This document shows, piece after piece, positions 6,635 through 13,195 of a stretch of 19,348 bases of DNA; position 1 is the first letter of the stretch; every line of letters starts with the position of its first letter. A model generated the notes under the pieces. It saw only the letters and a list, made by a program, of their open reading frames with translations, was not told the origin of the DNA and did not search any database. Made by a program: the position numbers and the translations under genes. The stretch comes from Acidobacteriota bacterium (GTDB lineage Bacteria > Acidobacteriota > Terriglobia > Terriglobales > Acidobacteriaceae): assembly GCA_021809235.1 (NCBI GenBank), contig JAKBAG010000025.1:1-19348 (forward strand), read 5' to 3'.

Positions 6635-7276
6635 ATGCTGACGCGATTCTTTGAGCGCAATGGCGAAGGCTCCCGTTCGGAGGCAGCAGCGGCACGTATG
6701 CTGCGCCACTCCGGAGGATGGGATGCGATTCGCAAAACACTGCTGGCCCAGCAGGGACTGCGGATTCTGGACGTGGGCCTGACATCAGCCTCGAATATCA
6801 ACCAGCTGACAGAGATGGGCCAGAGCGTCTACATGGCAGACCTGTTGCAGGATGCCTGGAGCGAGGAGTGGCGTACGGAGCCGGATGCGGAGGGAAATCG
6901 CGGCTGGCGCGACGAGGAGTTTGTGGCCGCGAACCTGAACTTTGCCGGGCGCAGCTTTGATGTGGTGCTTCTGTGGCTGACGCTGGATTATCTGCCGGAG
7001 GAGCTGCTGCAGCCAGTGGTGCAGCGGCTATATGAAGTGATGGTGCCGGGGGGACAGCTGCTGGCTTTCTTTCATACGAAGCTGATGCCGGATCAGTCGC
7101 CGTATTATCGACTGCACATTACCCCGACGGACGATATTGAACTGCAACTGGCGCAACCCTTCCGACAGCAGCGCGCGCTGACAAACCGGAATATCGAGCG
7201 GATCTTTGCCAACTGGAGCGGATTGAAGCAGTTTCTAGCCAAGGATGGCGTCTCGGAGTCGATTATCCAGCGCTGA
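6635..7276 (+). CDS. Class I SAM-methyltransferase-like protein, atypical
   Basis: A 213-residue protein with the layout of a class I methyltransferase: a helical N-terminus (1-40), a first strand plus loop ILDVGLTSA at 44-52, an acidic residue at the end of strand two (Asp69), strand four FDVVLLWLTLDYLPEE at 108-123, and the VMVPGGQLLAFFH strand-five region at 136-147, typical of this fold. The SAM loop is unusual: the normal DxGxGxG is here DVGLTSAS, with only the first glycine kept. Cofactor binding could be altered or lost. The C-terminal third (about 160-213) resembles no domain I know. The start has only a weak G-rich upstream stretch, and no other in-frame start avoids a stop. It follows bactofilin by 54 bases, so a bactofilin-associated role is plausible, but the substrate is unknown. 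Confidence 0.75.
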   Translation: MLTRFFERNGEGSRSEAAAARMLRHSGGWDAIRKTLLAQQGLRILDVGLTSASNINQLTEMGQSVYMADLLQDAWSEEWRTEPDAEGNRGWRDEEFVAANLNFAGRSFDVVLLWLTLDYLPEELLQPVVQRLYEVMVPGGQLLAFFHTKLMPDQSPYYRLHITPTDDIELQLAQPFRQQRALTNRNIERIFANWSGLKQFLAKDGVSESIIQR

Positions 7277-7418
7277 ACACAAACGCATCGAAAATTTGAC
7301 GCGATCGACACCTCCAAAGTGCGTGGAAAAGGAAGCAACTTCCGCAGCAGGAGATCATCCAAGTCATTGGCACGCAAACCAAGCCAACGAAGAGATTGCC
7401 AACAGGAGATGGGAACGA

Positions 7419-8123
7419 ATGAGTCTGCTTAAGGGAACCAAGGTAACATGGCTGGGCCATGCTACGGTACTGGTGGAGACAGCCGCAGGGCTAACTTTGC
7501 TGATCGATCCTTTTCTGCAACACAATCCGAGTTATCCAAAGGACTATGTGCTGCCGGAAAAGATTGACTATATCCTGCTGACCCATGGACACATGGATCA
7601 CACCGCTGACGCCGTGCCGGTGGCGCAGAAGCATGGCGCCACGATTGTGGGAATTTATGAGCTGACCAGCTACCTGACAGGCAAGGGCGCGGAAAAAACA
7701 ATCGGGATGAACCTGGGTGGCACGGTTGCGCTGCCCGGCGTGAACGTGACCATGGTGGAAGCCAAGCATTCGTCGAGCATTCAGGAAGGCGATCAGATTG
7801 TGTATCTGGGTGAGGCGGCCGGCCTGGTGCTAACGATTGCCGATGGTCCGGTGATCTATCATGCCGGGGATACGGCGGTCTTCAGCGATATGAAGCTGAT
7901 TCAGGCCCTGTACAAGCCCGAGCTGGCCATTCTTCCGATCGGCGGCCACTTCACGATGGGTCCCAAGGAGGCTTCGCTGGCAGTGGAGTATCTGCAGCCA
8001 AAGCAGATTCTGCCGGTGCACTGGGGAACCTTCCCGCCACTGAAGGGAACGCCGGAACAGTTGGCGGCGCTGCTGCCGGATGGTAGCATCGTGGCCCGGG
8101 TGAAGCCGGGTCAATCGCTCTAG
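7419..8123 (+). CDS. Metal-dependent hydrolase, UPF0173 metallo-beta-lactamase fold
   Basis: A 234-residue protein of the UPF0173 group of the metallo-beta-lactamase superfamily; substrates are generally not established. Metal-binding residues are in place: THGHMDHTAD with His56, His58, Asp60 and His61, His117 in EAKHSSS, Asp151 in YHAGDTAVFSDM and His201 in VHWGTFP. The opening KVTWLGHATVLVE and LIDPFL are hallmarks of the group, as is LPIGGHFTMGPKEA at 172-185. The open frame can be extended to 7245, overlapping the methyltransferase, but that piece is low in hydrophobic residues. I chose ATG 7419 because AGGAG lies ten bases upstream and the family N-terminus begins there. The 142-base gap before it shows an isolated TTGACG at 7296-7301 with no good -10. 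The gene ends 14 bases before a strong terminator. Confidence 0.92.
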   Translation: MSLLKGTKVTWLGHATVLVETAAGLTLLIDPFLQHNPSYPKDYVLPEKIDYILLTHGHMDHTADAVPVAQKHGATIVGIYELTSYLTGKGAEKTIGMNLGGTVALPGVNVTMVEAKHSSSIQEGDQIVYLGEAAGLVLTIADGPVIYHAGDTAVFSDMKLIQALYKPELAILPIGGHFTMGPKEASLAVEYLQPKQILPVHWGTFPPLKGTPEQLAALLPDGSIVARVKPGQSL

Positions 8124-8136
8124 GAGTTATCGGAAA

Positions 8137-8177
8137 ATGCAAAAGGGAAGCAGCCAGAAGCTGCTTCCCTTTTGCAT
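8137..8177. terminator. Bidirectional intrinsic terminator between convergent genes
   Basis: A perfect 18-bp inverted repeat (8137-8154 and 8160-8177) surrounds a 5-base loop. Its core is a GC-rich 10-bp stem GGGAAGCAGC/GCTGCTTCCC flanked by four A on one side and four T on the other, so it reads as a stem plus U-run in both directions. It sits 14 bases after the hydrolase stop and 13 bases after the small-protein stop, as expected for a shared terminator. Confidence 0.93.
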
Positions 8178-8189
8178 GCCTGCGAGCGA

Positions 8190-8423
8190 TTACTTGTCGC
8201 CGGCTTTGCGCTGACGCTCCCAGCGCTTCTTGACGGCCTCGGCAATACGCTTTCTGCCTTCCGGCGAGAGGTTGCGCTTGCGCTTGCTGGTGGTGGTGGT
8301 TTCCGGAGCGGATGCGACACGGCCGCGCTTACGGACGGGTGCAGAACCGGTGAGCAGTGCCTTTGCCTGCTGAAGGCGGGCAATCTCCTGATCAATCTCC
8401 GACAGAATCTTCGCTAAATTCAT
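8190..8423 (-). CDS. Small basic protein, possibly nucleic-acid binding
   Basis: A 77-residue, highly basic protein with three parts. Residues 1-25 are a short coiled-coil-like helix (LAKILSEIDQEIARLQQAKA). Residues 26-50 are a disordered Arg/Lys/Thr-rich linker with KRGR and KRKR patches. The C-terminus has LSPEGRKRIAEAVKKRWERQ, a helix type found at the ends of many small bacterial proteins and similar in feel to NUMOD3-like DNA-binding repeats. Nucleic-acid binding is inferred from charge and this motif; no precise function is known to me. The ATG has GGAGG seven bases upstream, a strong ribosome site. A promoter candidate lies at 8517-8546. The gene converges on the hydrolase and shares its terminator. 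Confidence 0.8.
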   Translation of the reverse strand: MNLAKILSEIDQEIARLQQAKALLTGSAPVRKRGRVASAPETTTTSKRKRNLSPEGRKRIAEAVKKRWERQRKAGDK

Positions 8424-8512
8424 CTATGTTCCTCCATGTACCCAAATGTCTTCGCCGGTGATCCAATGGGGGTGAGATAGCAAGCGAAGATGGAGACGGT
8501 AAGTATTTCTGC

Positions 8513-8533
8513 ATGCATTGTAGCGCAATGCAT
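8513..8533. repeat. Perfect 8-bp hairpin over a promoter candidate
   Basis: ATGCATTG and CAATGCAT form a perfect 8-bp stem with a 5-base loop. A related TTGCATGC lies at 8555-8562 and could pair instead with GCATGCA at 8511-8517. The hairpin covers the candidate -10 of the small basic protein gene. It may be an operator or an RNA switch, or just a chance palindrome. Confidence 0.4.
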
Positions 8534-8546
8534 CGACGGCTGGCAG
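8517..8546 (-). promoter_or_regulatory. Promoter candidate for small basic protein
   Basis: On the minus strand CTGCCA (8546-8541) and TACAAT (8522-8517) are 18 bases apart. The -10 matches the consensus at five of six positions and the -35 at four. Transcription would start near 8510, giving a leader of roughly 85 bases. Confidence 0.4.
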
Positions 8547-8583
8547 AACAGCGTATTGCATGCGTGTACATCGACTAGATACA

Positions 8584-8615
8584 GGAGATAGCCAGGGAAG
8601 CTATCTCCATTTTTT
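8584..8615. terminator. Terminator-like hairpin after the permease gene
   Basis: GGAGATAGC and GCTATCTCC form a perfect 9-bp stem around a 7-base loop, followed on the plus strand by A and six T. It lies about 37 bases past the permease stop. In the permease direction the A-run comes before the stem and what follows is not U-rich, so it would terminate best on the plus strand. It may act both ways or mainly protect the permease 3' end. Confidence 0.55.
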
Positions 8616-8644
8616 CTGCGCTGTATGAGCGATTTGTTTTTGTT

Positions 8645-11002
8645 CTAGGATGCGGAGTCGCGCGGGGAGCCAGTGGCTGGAGCCGGTGTGATGGATAACT
8701 CCGGTGGACCGGAGCGCGTAGTGGCTGCCAGTTGGCGGGACTTGAAGTTGCGAATGTCACCGATCACCTCATGGCTGTCGCGCGCGTATTGGCTGGCCAA
8801 CCGGGTGAGGGCATAGGTGATGATCTCACTGTGATGCAGGTCGTGCATGGTGGGATCACGGCGCAGATTGAGCCAGAGGCGATGCACAAGCTGTACGTCA
8901 TCGGGCAGCAGGTTGGGCGCGTGCGGACCGATGTGATAAACGCGGGCATCGCCATTCTGGCTGATGACGTAGAAGGTGATCTGGTTCTTGGGTTCCGGCA
9001 GCGACTCCCAGGCCTGACCGATGTGGAAGGCCTGCTCCTCGGGAGTCATCTTGGTGGAGAGTCCGGAGACGACAGCATCGACCTCGAGGGCATGTGCCGT
9101 CTGGACGAGCGCGGCGAAGATGTCCCCGGCCGGAACGACGACCAGGGAGACGGTTTTGCCGAAGCTTTCCGCAACAGAAATGGCCTTGGTGAAGACCATC
9201 TGCTCGTGCTCGGAGAAGATCTGGTCATCGGGGCCAAGATACTCCGGTCCTCCGGCACCCATCAGGCGCGCAGTGAGAACGACGACATCCTGCTCTTCGG
9301 TGCTGGTGTGCGAAAGTGCCCACTTGAGGGCGAAGGGATTGGCCGCATCGCGCATGGTGACCATGACGCCGCCGGGACGGATGCCGAGCGATTCCCGGCT
9401 GATGCGCTCCTCGCGGTCAAGCTGGAAGTGCTCCTTCATCTGGGCGGCAGCGGCGGCGTGGCGGCGGTGGTTCTGTTTTTCCGCAATGGAGAAGATAACG
9501 AAGAGAATGGCCGAGAAGATGATGCCGCTGATGGTGGCCACGCGCTTGGTAGCCAGGTTCACGATGGCAATCGAGATGAGGACCATCGTGACGCAGGCCA
9601 GACCGATGGGGATCTCCAGTGAGCCGATGCGCAGATTGCCCGGAACCTTCCAGTCGCGCTGCCCTTTGAACTTCCAGCGCAGAACGAGCATGGCAATGCC
9701 CATGAAGGCAAAGGACCAGATGACACCAAAGGCATAGGCCTCTCCGAGCATGTCCACATCGCCGCGGGTGACGATGATGGTGAACATCTGGAGCAGGAAG
9801 ACCATATTGATGATGCGATAGCTGGTGCCAAATTTGGAGTGCGGCTTGCGGAACCAGTCGGTGAGCACGCCATCCTCGGCCATGCGCATGAGCACGCCGG
9901 TGGAACCAACAAAGGAGGTGTTGATGGCGCCGGAAAGGATCAGGAAGCCGACGATGACGACGAAGATGCGCAGGGCAATCTTGAGCGTGGCCGGGCCTGT
10001 CATATACATGGCCAGGCCGGCGATGAGATTGTTCTGGTAAATCTGGGTGCGTGGTCCGTCGGGAATCAGCATGGAGGCCAGCAGCGTGGCTCCGCCGGTG
10101 AAGATGAGGCTGTAGAGAGCGATGACGAGCGCGGCGCGCTTGAGATTCTTGAGCTTGGGATACTCGATCTCGCGGTTGACCTGGGCGAGCGACTCCTCAC
10201 CACTCATGGCCAGAATGGAGTGACCGAAGGCCATGAGGATGCCGAAGAGTCCAAAGAGATGGACGAATTTGGTGCCCTTGAAGAAGCCGAGGGCGTAGTC
10301 GCTGAACTGCAGATCGGTGGTGGAGGGGAATGGCGGCAGCTTGGCATGCTGCATGAAGGCCGAGTAGATGCCCCAGCCAAGGATGACGACGACCATGATG
10401 GTCGTAATCTGCATGACCTTGAGAGCTTTGTCGCTGGACTCCTCGATGCCCTTGATGTTTTCCCACCAATAATAGATGGTGACGATGGCGGCAAAGAATG
10501 CGGACGTTTCGTTGATGGGGAAGTGAAAGTTGGGTTGGCCATTGGAGCCGATCATGACAGCTGGAAGCCAGCCGTGCAGGGCGCCGACACCGATCAGCTC
10601 ATTGAGAAGCCCGACAATATATTGCCCGGCGGAGACGCCAGAGATAGGCCCGGTGAGGATGTAGTCAAACATGAGGGCCGAGACGCTGAGCTTGGCAAAG
10701 GTGCCGCCAAGCGCCTCCTTGACGATGCGATAGACGCCGCCGCGGGTGAACATGGTGCAGCTTTCGACGTAGACCGAACGGACGGCAAACGAGAAAAGCA
10801 TGATTCCGAGGATGAACCAGGGTGCGGACCGGCCGATGGCTCCTTCGGCGATGCCGCCGGCATAGAAGGCCGAGGATGCCAGATCGTTGAGAACGATGGC
10901 CGCAGCGCGCCAGAAGGAGATAAAAGTGAGCATGACCGAGGAAGCGACGACAAGTCGTACCCGGTCAGAGATGGGAGCGTGCGTGGTCTTCGATGTACCC
11001 AT
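8645..11002 (-). CDS. APC-superfamily permease with C-terminal UspA-like domain
   Basis: A 785-residue inner-membrane transporter, probably for an amino acid or related solute. About 12 membrane segments lie between residues 18 and 508. TM1 has the broken-helix look of the APC fold (FISFWRAAAIVLNDLASSAF) and TM8 carries GFLILSGAINTSFVGSTGV. FTRGGVYRIVKEALGGTFAK at 85-104 is typical of the family. Residues 541-690 form a cytoplasmic UspA-like alpha/beta domain (VMVTMRDAANPFALKWALSH, then VDAVVSGLSTK). Residues 695-785 are an additional helical stretch with a Pro/Ser-rich end of no recognised type. The substrate cannot be read off. The start is uncertain: ATG 11002 and TTG 11032 (795 residues) both lack a ribosome site. 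A good promoter lies at 11078-11106. Length is well above a plain APC permease because of the fusion. Confidence 0.88.
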   Translation of the reverse strand: MGTSKTTHAPISDRVRLVVASSVMLTFISFWRAAAIVLNDLASSAFYAGGIAEGAIGRSAPWFILGIMLFSFAVRSVYVESCTMFTRGGVYRIVKEALGGTFAKLSVSALMFDYILTGPISGVSAGQYIVGLLNELIGVGALHGWLPAVMIGSNGQPNFHFPINETSAFFAAIVTIYYWWENIKGIEESSDKALKVMQITTIMVVVILGWGIYSAFMQHAKLPPFPSTTDLQFSDYALGFFKGTKFVHLFGLFGILMAFGHSILAMSGEESLAQVNREIEYPKLKNLKRAALVIALYSLIFTGGATLLASMLIPDGPRTQIYQNNLIAGLAMYMTGPATLKIALRIFVVIVGFLILSGAINTSFVGSTGVLMRMAEDGVLTDWFRKPHSKFGTSYRIINMVFLLQMFTIIVTRGDVDMLGEAYAFGVIWSFAFMGIAMLVLRWKFKGQRDWKVPGNLRIGSLEIPIGLACVTMVLISIAIVNLATKRVATISGIIFSAILFVIFSIAEKQNHRRHAAAAAQMKEHFQLDREERISRESLGIRPGGVMVTMRDAANPFALKWALSHTSTEEQDVVVLTARLMGAGGPEYLGPDDQIFSEHEQMVFTKAISVAESFGKTVSLVVVPAGDIFAALVQTAHALEVDAVVSGLSTKMTPEEQAFHIGQAWESLPEPKNQITFYVISQNGDARVYHIGPHAPNLLPDDVQLVHRLWLNLRRDPTMHDLHHSEIITYALTRLASQYARDSHEVIGDIRNFKSRQLAATTRSGPPELSITPAPATGSPRDSAS

Positions 11003-11077
11003 ACGTGAGGCTGATTGCAGCCGAACCGCCAAGCGTGCAAGGACTAACCGGGAGAAAAAACCGAGCGTCCAGCGTTG

Positions 11078-11106
11078 AGTTTAGAGCCTATTGGAAGCGT
11101 CGTCAA
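11078..11106 (-). promoter_or_regulatory. Promoter for the APC permease
   Basis: On the minus strand TTGACG (11106-11101) and TAAACT (11083-11078) are separated by exactly 17 bases, matching the sigma-70 consensus at five and four of six positions. Transcription would begin near 11071, leaving about 40 to 70 bases before the two candidate start codons. No Shine-Dalgarno sequence is visible in that leader. Confidence 0.65.
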
Positions 11107-11147
11107 CGCGCACGACGCCGTGGAAGAACCGGAACAGCCGGGCCGGA

Positions 11148-11342
11148 TCAGGAGCGCGCTGCCATTCCCGGAGTGGGGCCCTGTGGGGGAGTGGGTGTGG
11201 TCTGGACCACGGAGGATTCGTCTTTGTCAAACAGTTCGATGGTGTCTTCAATGAAGCTGTAGATGACGACGATCGACGAGCCTGCCAACCCGACGAAGAA
11301 GAGCACATCCAGCACATGCATGAGAGTAAGCACGATGGCCAT
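11148..11342 (-). CDS. Small single-span membrane protein
   Basis: A 64-residue protein with one hydrophobic membrane segment (about residues 3-27, AIVLTLMHVLDVLFFVGLAG and following VVIYSF), then a short acidic stretch (EDTIELFDKDES) and a Pro/Thr/Gln-rich tail. The frame is open further upstream to 11447, but that part would run through the lnt promoter and has no start support. ATG 11342 is the natural beginning of the hydrophobic helix. No ribosome site precedes it, and a TAGAAT box sits 8 bases upstream, so it may be read from a leaderless mRNA. It lies just upstream of the permease gene, on the same strand, but the permease has its own promoter. Function unknown. The clean acidic juxtamembrane segment suggests a real protein. 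Confidence 0.65.
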   Translation of the reverse strand: MAIVLTLMHVLDVLFFVGLAGSSIVVIYSFIEDTIELFDKDESSVVQTTPTPPQGPTPGMAARS

Positions 11343-11349
11343 GAATCGT

Positions 11350-11355
11350 ATTCTA
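11350..11355 (-). promoter_or_regulatory. -10 box for the small membrane protein
   Basis: TAGAAT on the minus strand matches the -10 consensus at five of six positions and ends 8 bases before the ATG at 11342, so transcription would begin at or next to the start codon. The -35 region is weak (CTTTCA at 17 bases). Confidence 0.4.
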
Positions 11356-11432
11356 CCGTGCCGGATGGGAGGTGAAAGGATTTTCCCTGGCGGAGGGCAA
11401 AGCAAATTCCCGTAATGCCAAAAAGGCTCTGC

Positions 11433-11438
11433 TACACT
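11433..11438 (+). promoter_or_regulatory. Extended -10 promoter element for lnt
   Basis: TGCTACACT at 11430-11438 is an extended -10 (TGn followed by TACACT, four of six). The start of transcription would be near 11445, directly at the ATG 11446 or 25 bases before ATG 11470. No good -35 is seen, as is common for extended -10 promoters. Confidence 0.45.
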
Positions 11439-11469
11439 CAAGCGCATGCGCAGGACGTGGGGAGAGGGA

Positions 11470-13131
11470 ATGGCGGGTGCGCTGGGGACGGCGCTGCTGC
11501 TGCATCTGTCGTTTCCGGTTGGTGGGCCGATGCCGGTCTGGCGGGCGCTGCTGGCCTGGGTGGCGCTGGTGCCGCTGCTGGTGGCGCTGGTACGACTGGC
11601 CGGGGATGAGGCGGGAAGGATGCGACCGCTGCAGGCGCTGCTGACGGGATGGCTGTGCGGCGCAGTCTGGTTTGGGCTGCACTGCTCGTGGGTATACCGG
11701 ACGATGCACCTTTATGGGGGGATGGGCAGCGGGATGGCGGCAGTGTCGCTGGTGCTGTTCAGCCTGTTTCTGGGGGTGTGGTTTGGGGTCTTTGCCGGGG
11801 TATGGGTGCTGGGCGGCGTGGCGCTGGGGCGCAAAGGATCGGGTGCGGGCGCGATGCTGGCGGTGGCGCCGGTGCTTTGGGTGGCGATGGAGTTTGCCGT
11901 GGCGCGAATCCCCAGCTTTCCGTGGGATGAACTGGGATATACGCAGGTGGATAATGGGCTGCTGACGCGGCTGGCGCCGTGGACGGGCGTGATGGGGATC
12001 AGCCTGCTGCTGGCCGCTGCCAATGCGGTGCTGGCGGCCGGACTGCTGCGTGTGCGATCAGGCGGGAAGTGGCTAGCGGGCTGGGCGGCGATAGCGGCGA
12101 TGGGCGTATGCGGTTTCTGGCTGCATCCCAGCCCGCCGGTGGCCACGGCGACGGCAATGCTGGTGCAGCCGAACCTGAATGTAGCCACCGACGATGTATG
12201 GACGGATGCGCAATGGCAGGCGCATATGACGCAGTTTGCACGGTTGGCGGCAGCCTGCGAAACGCCGTATTTTTCCGGAATGGAAAGCGGGGTAGACAGC
12301 AGGCCGATGCAGAAGGACGCCGACTGCGCCAGCAGGCGACCGGACCTGATTGCATGGCCGGAGTCGCCGGCCCCGTTCCGGGACCATGACCCGCGCTTCC
12401 GTCAGGCGGTTTCGCAGCTTGCGCAGCAGATGCAGGCCCCTGTGGTCGTGGGCGATGTGGGCATGGACCTGTCGCCGGGCGCCGATGGCCGGATGGCGGA
12501 TCGGGAGTACAATTCGGCCTCGGTGATTGCGCCGAGCGGGGCGTTTGTGGGCCGGTATGACAAGGTGCATCTGGTGCCGTTTGGCGAGTATGTGCCGGCG
12601 CGGGAGCTGCTGTTTTTTGCGCATCAGCTCACGTCGCAACTTTCTGATCTGAGTCGCGGGATGGAGCGCAGGGTCTTTCGGCTGGCTCGCACCGGAGGCG
12701 CGGCGCACCGGTATGGAATCTTTATCTGCTATGAGTCGATCTTTGGCGACGAGGTGCGGGAGTATGCGGAGTTGGGTGCCGATGTGCTGGTGAACCTGAG
12801 CGACGACGGCTGGTATGGGGATACCGATGCGCCGTGGCAGCATCTGAATATGGCGCGGATGCGGGCGATTGAAAACCATCGCTGGCTGCTGCTGGACACG
12901 AACAACGGGCTGACGGCGGTGGTGGATCCGAATGGCGTCGTACGGCAGAGCATTGCGCGGAATCGGGCCGGGGTGCTGGTGGCGCATTTCGGGCAGGATG
13001 AGGACGAAACCTGGTATACGCAGCATGGGGATGTGGTGGGAATGCTCTGTGCCATACTGAGTGTGGGGTTTCTGCTTTGGTCCACGCGCGTGCTTGCCGG
13101 CGCGGCACTGGGGCGGAATCCTGAACGCTGA
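11470..13131 (+). CDS. lnt: Apolipoprotein N-acyltransferase
   Basis: Adds the third acyl chain to the N-terminal cysteine of lipoproteins in the inner membrane, completing lipoprotein maturation. The protein is 553 residues with the expected plan: membrane helices across about residues 1-220, a periplasmic nitrilase-like domain (about 225-515) and a final helix near 522-545. The Glu-Lys-Cys triad is present: Glu298 in AWPESPAP, Lys365 in RYDKVHLVPFGEY and Cys420 in FICYESIFG. NLSDDGWYG and FPWDELGYTQ are family signatures. An insertion around 263-286 just before the catalytic Glu strand carries two cysteines. I favour ATG 11470, which has GGGGAG five bases upstream and an extended -10 in the right place. 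ATG 11446 would add eight residues. Divergent from the small membrane protein; prfB follows after 64 bases. Confidence 0.94.
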   Translation: MAGALGTALLLHLSFPVGGPMPVWRALLAWVALVPLLVALVRLAGDEAGRMRPLQALLTGWLCGAVWFGLHCSWVYRTMHLYGGMGSGMAAVSLVLFSLFLGVWFGVFAGVWVLGGVALGRKGSGAGAMLAVAPVLWVAMEFAVARIPSFPWDELGYTQVDNGLLTRLAPWTGVMGISLLLAAANAVLAAGLLRVRSGGKWLAGWAAIAAMGVCGFWLHPSPPVATATAMLVQPNLNVATDDVWTDAQWQAHMTQFARLAAACETPYFSGMESGVDSRPMQKDADCASRRPDLIAWPESPAPFRDHDPRFRQAVSQLAQQMQAPVVVGDVGMDLSPGADGRMADREYNSASVIAPSGAFVGRYDKVHLVPFGEYVPARELLFFAHQLTSQLSDLSRGMERRVFRLARTGGAAHRYGIFICYESIFGDEVREYAELGADVLVNLSDDGWYGDTDAPWQHLNMARMRAIENHRWLLLDTNNGLTAVVDPNGVVRQSIARNRAGVLVAHFGQDEDETWYTQHGDVVGMLCAILSVGFLLWSTRVLAGAALGRNPER

Positions 13132-13195
13132 AGGACGGCCCGGAATGGGCCGAACACGGCGAATTCAATGACAAGACGGGTCCGGGAACAGACAG

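Noticed and set aside
7245..7418. N-terminal extension of the metallo-beta-lactamase-fold hydrolase
   Set aside because: Overlaps the methyltransferase gene and lacks the family start; AGGAG before ATG 7419 decides the start.
9839..11008. 389-residue plus-strand frame antisense to the permease
   Set aside because: Asp/Gly/Glu-rich shadow of membrane-helix codons on the other strand.
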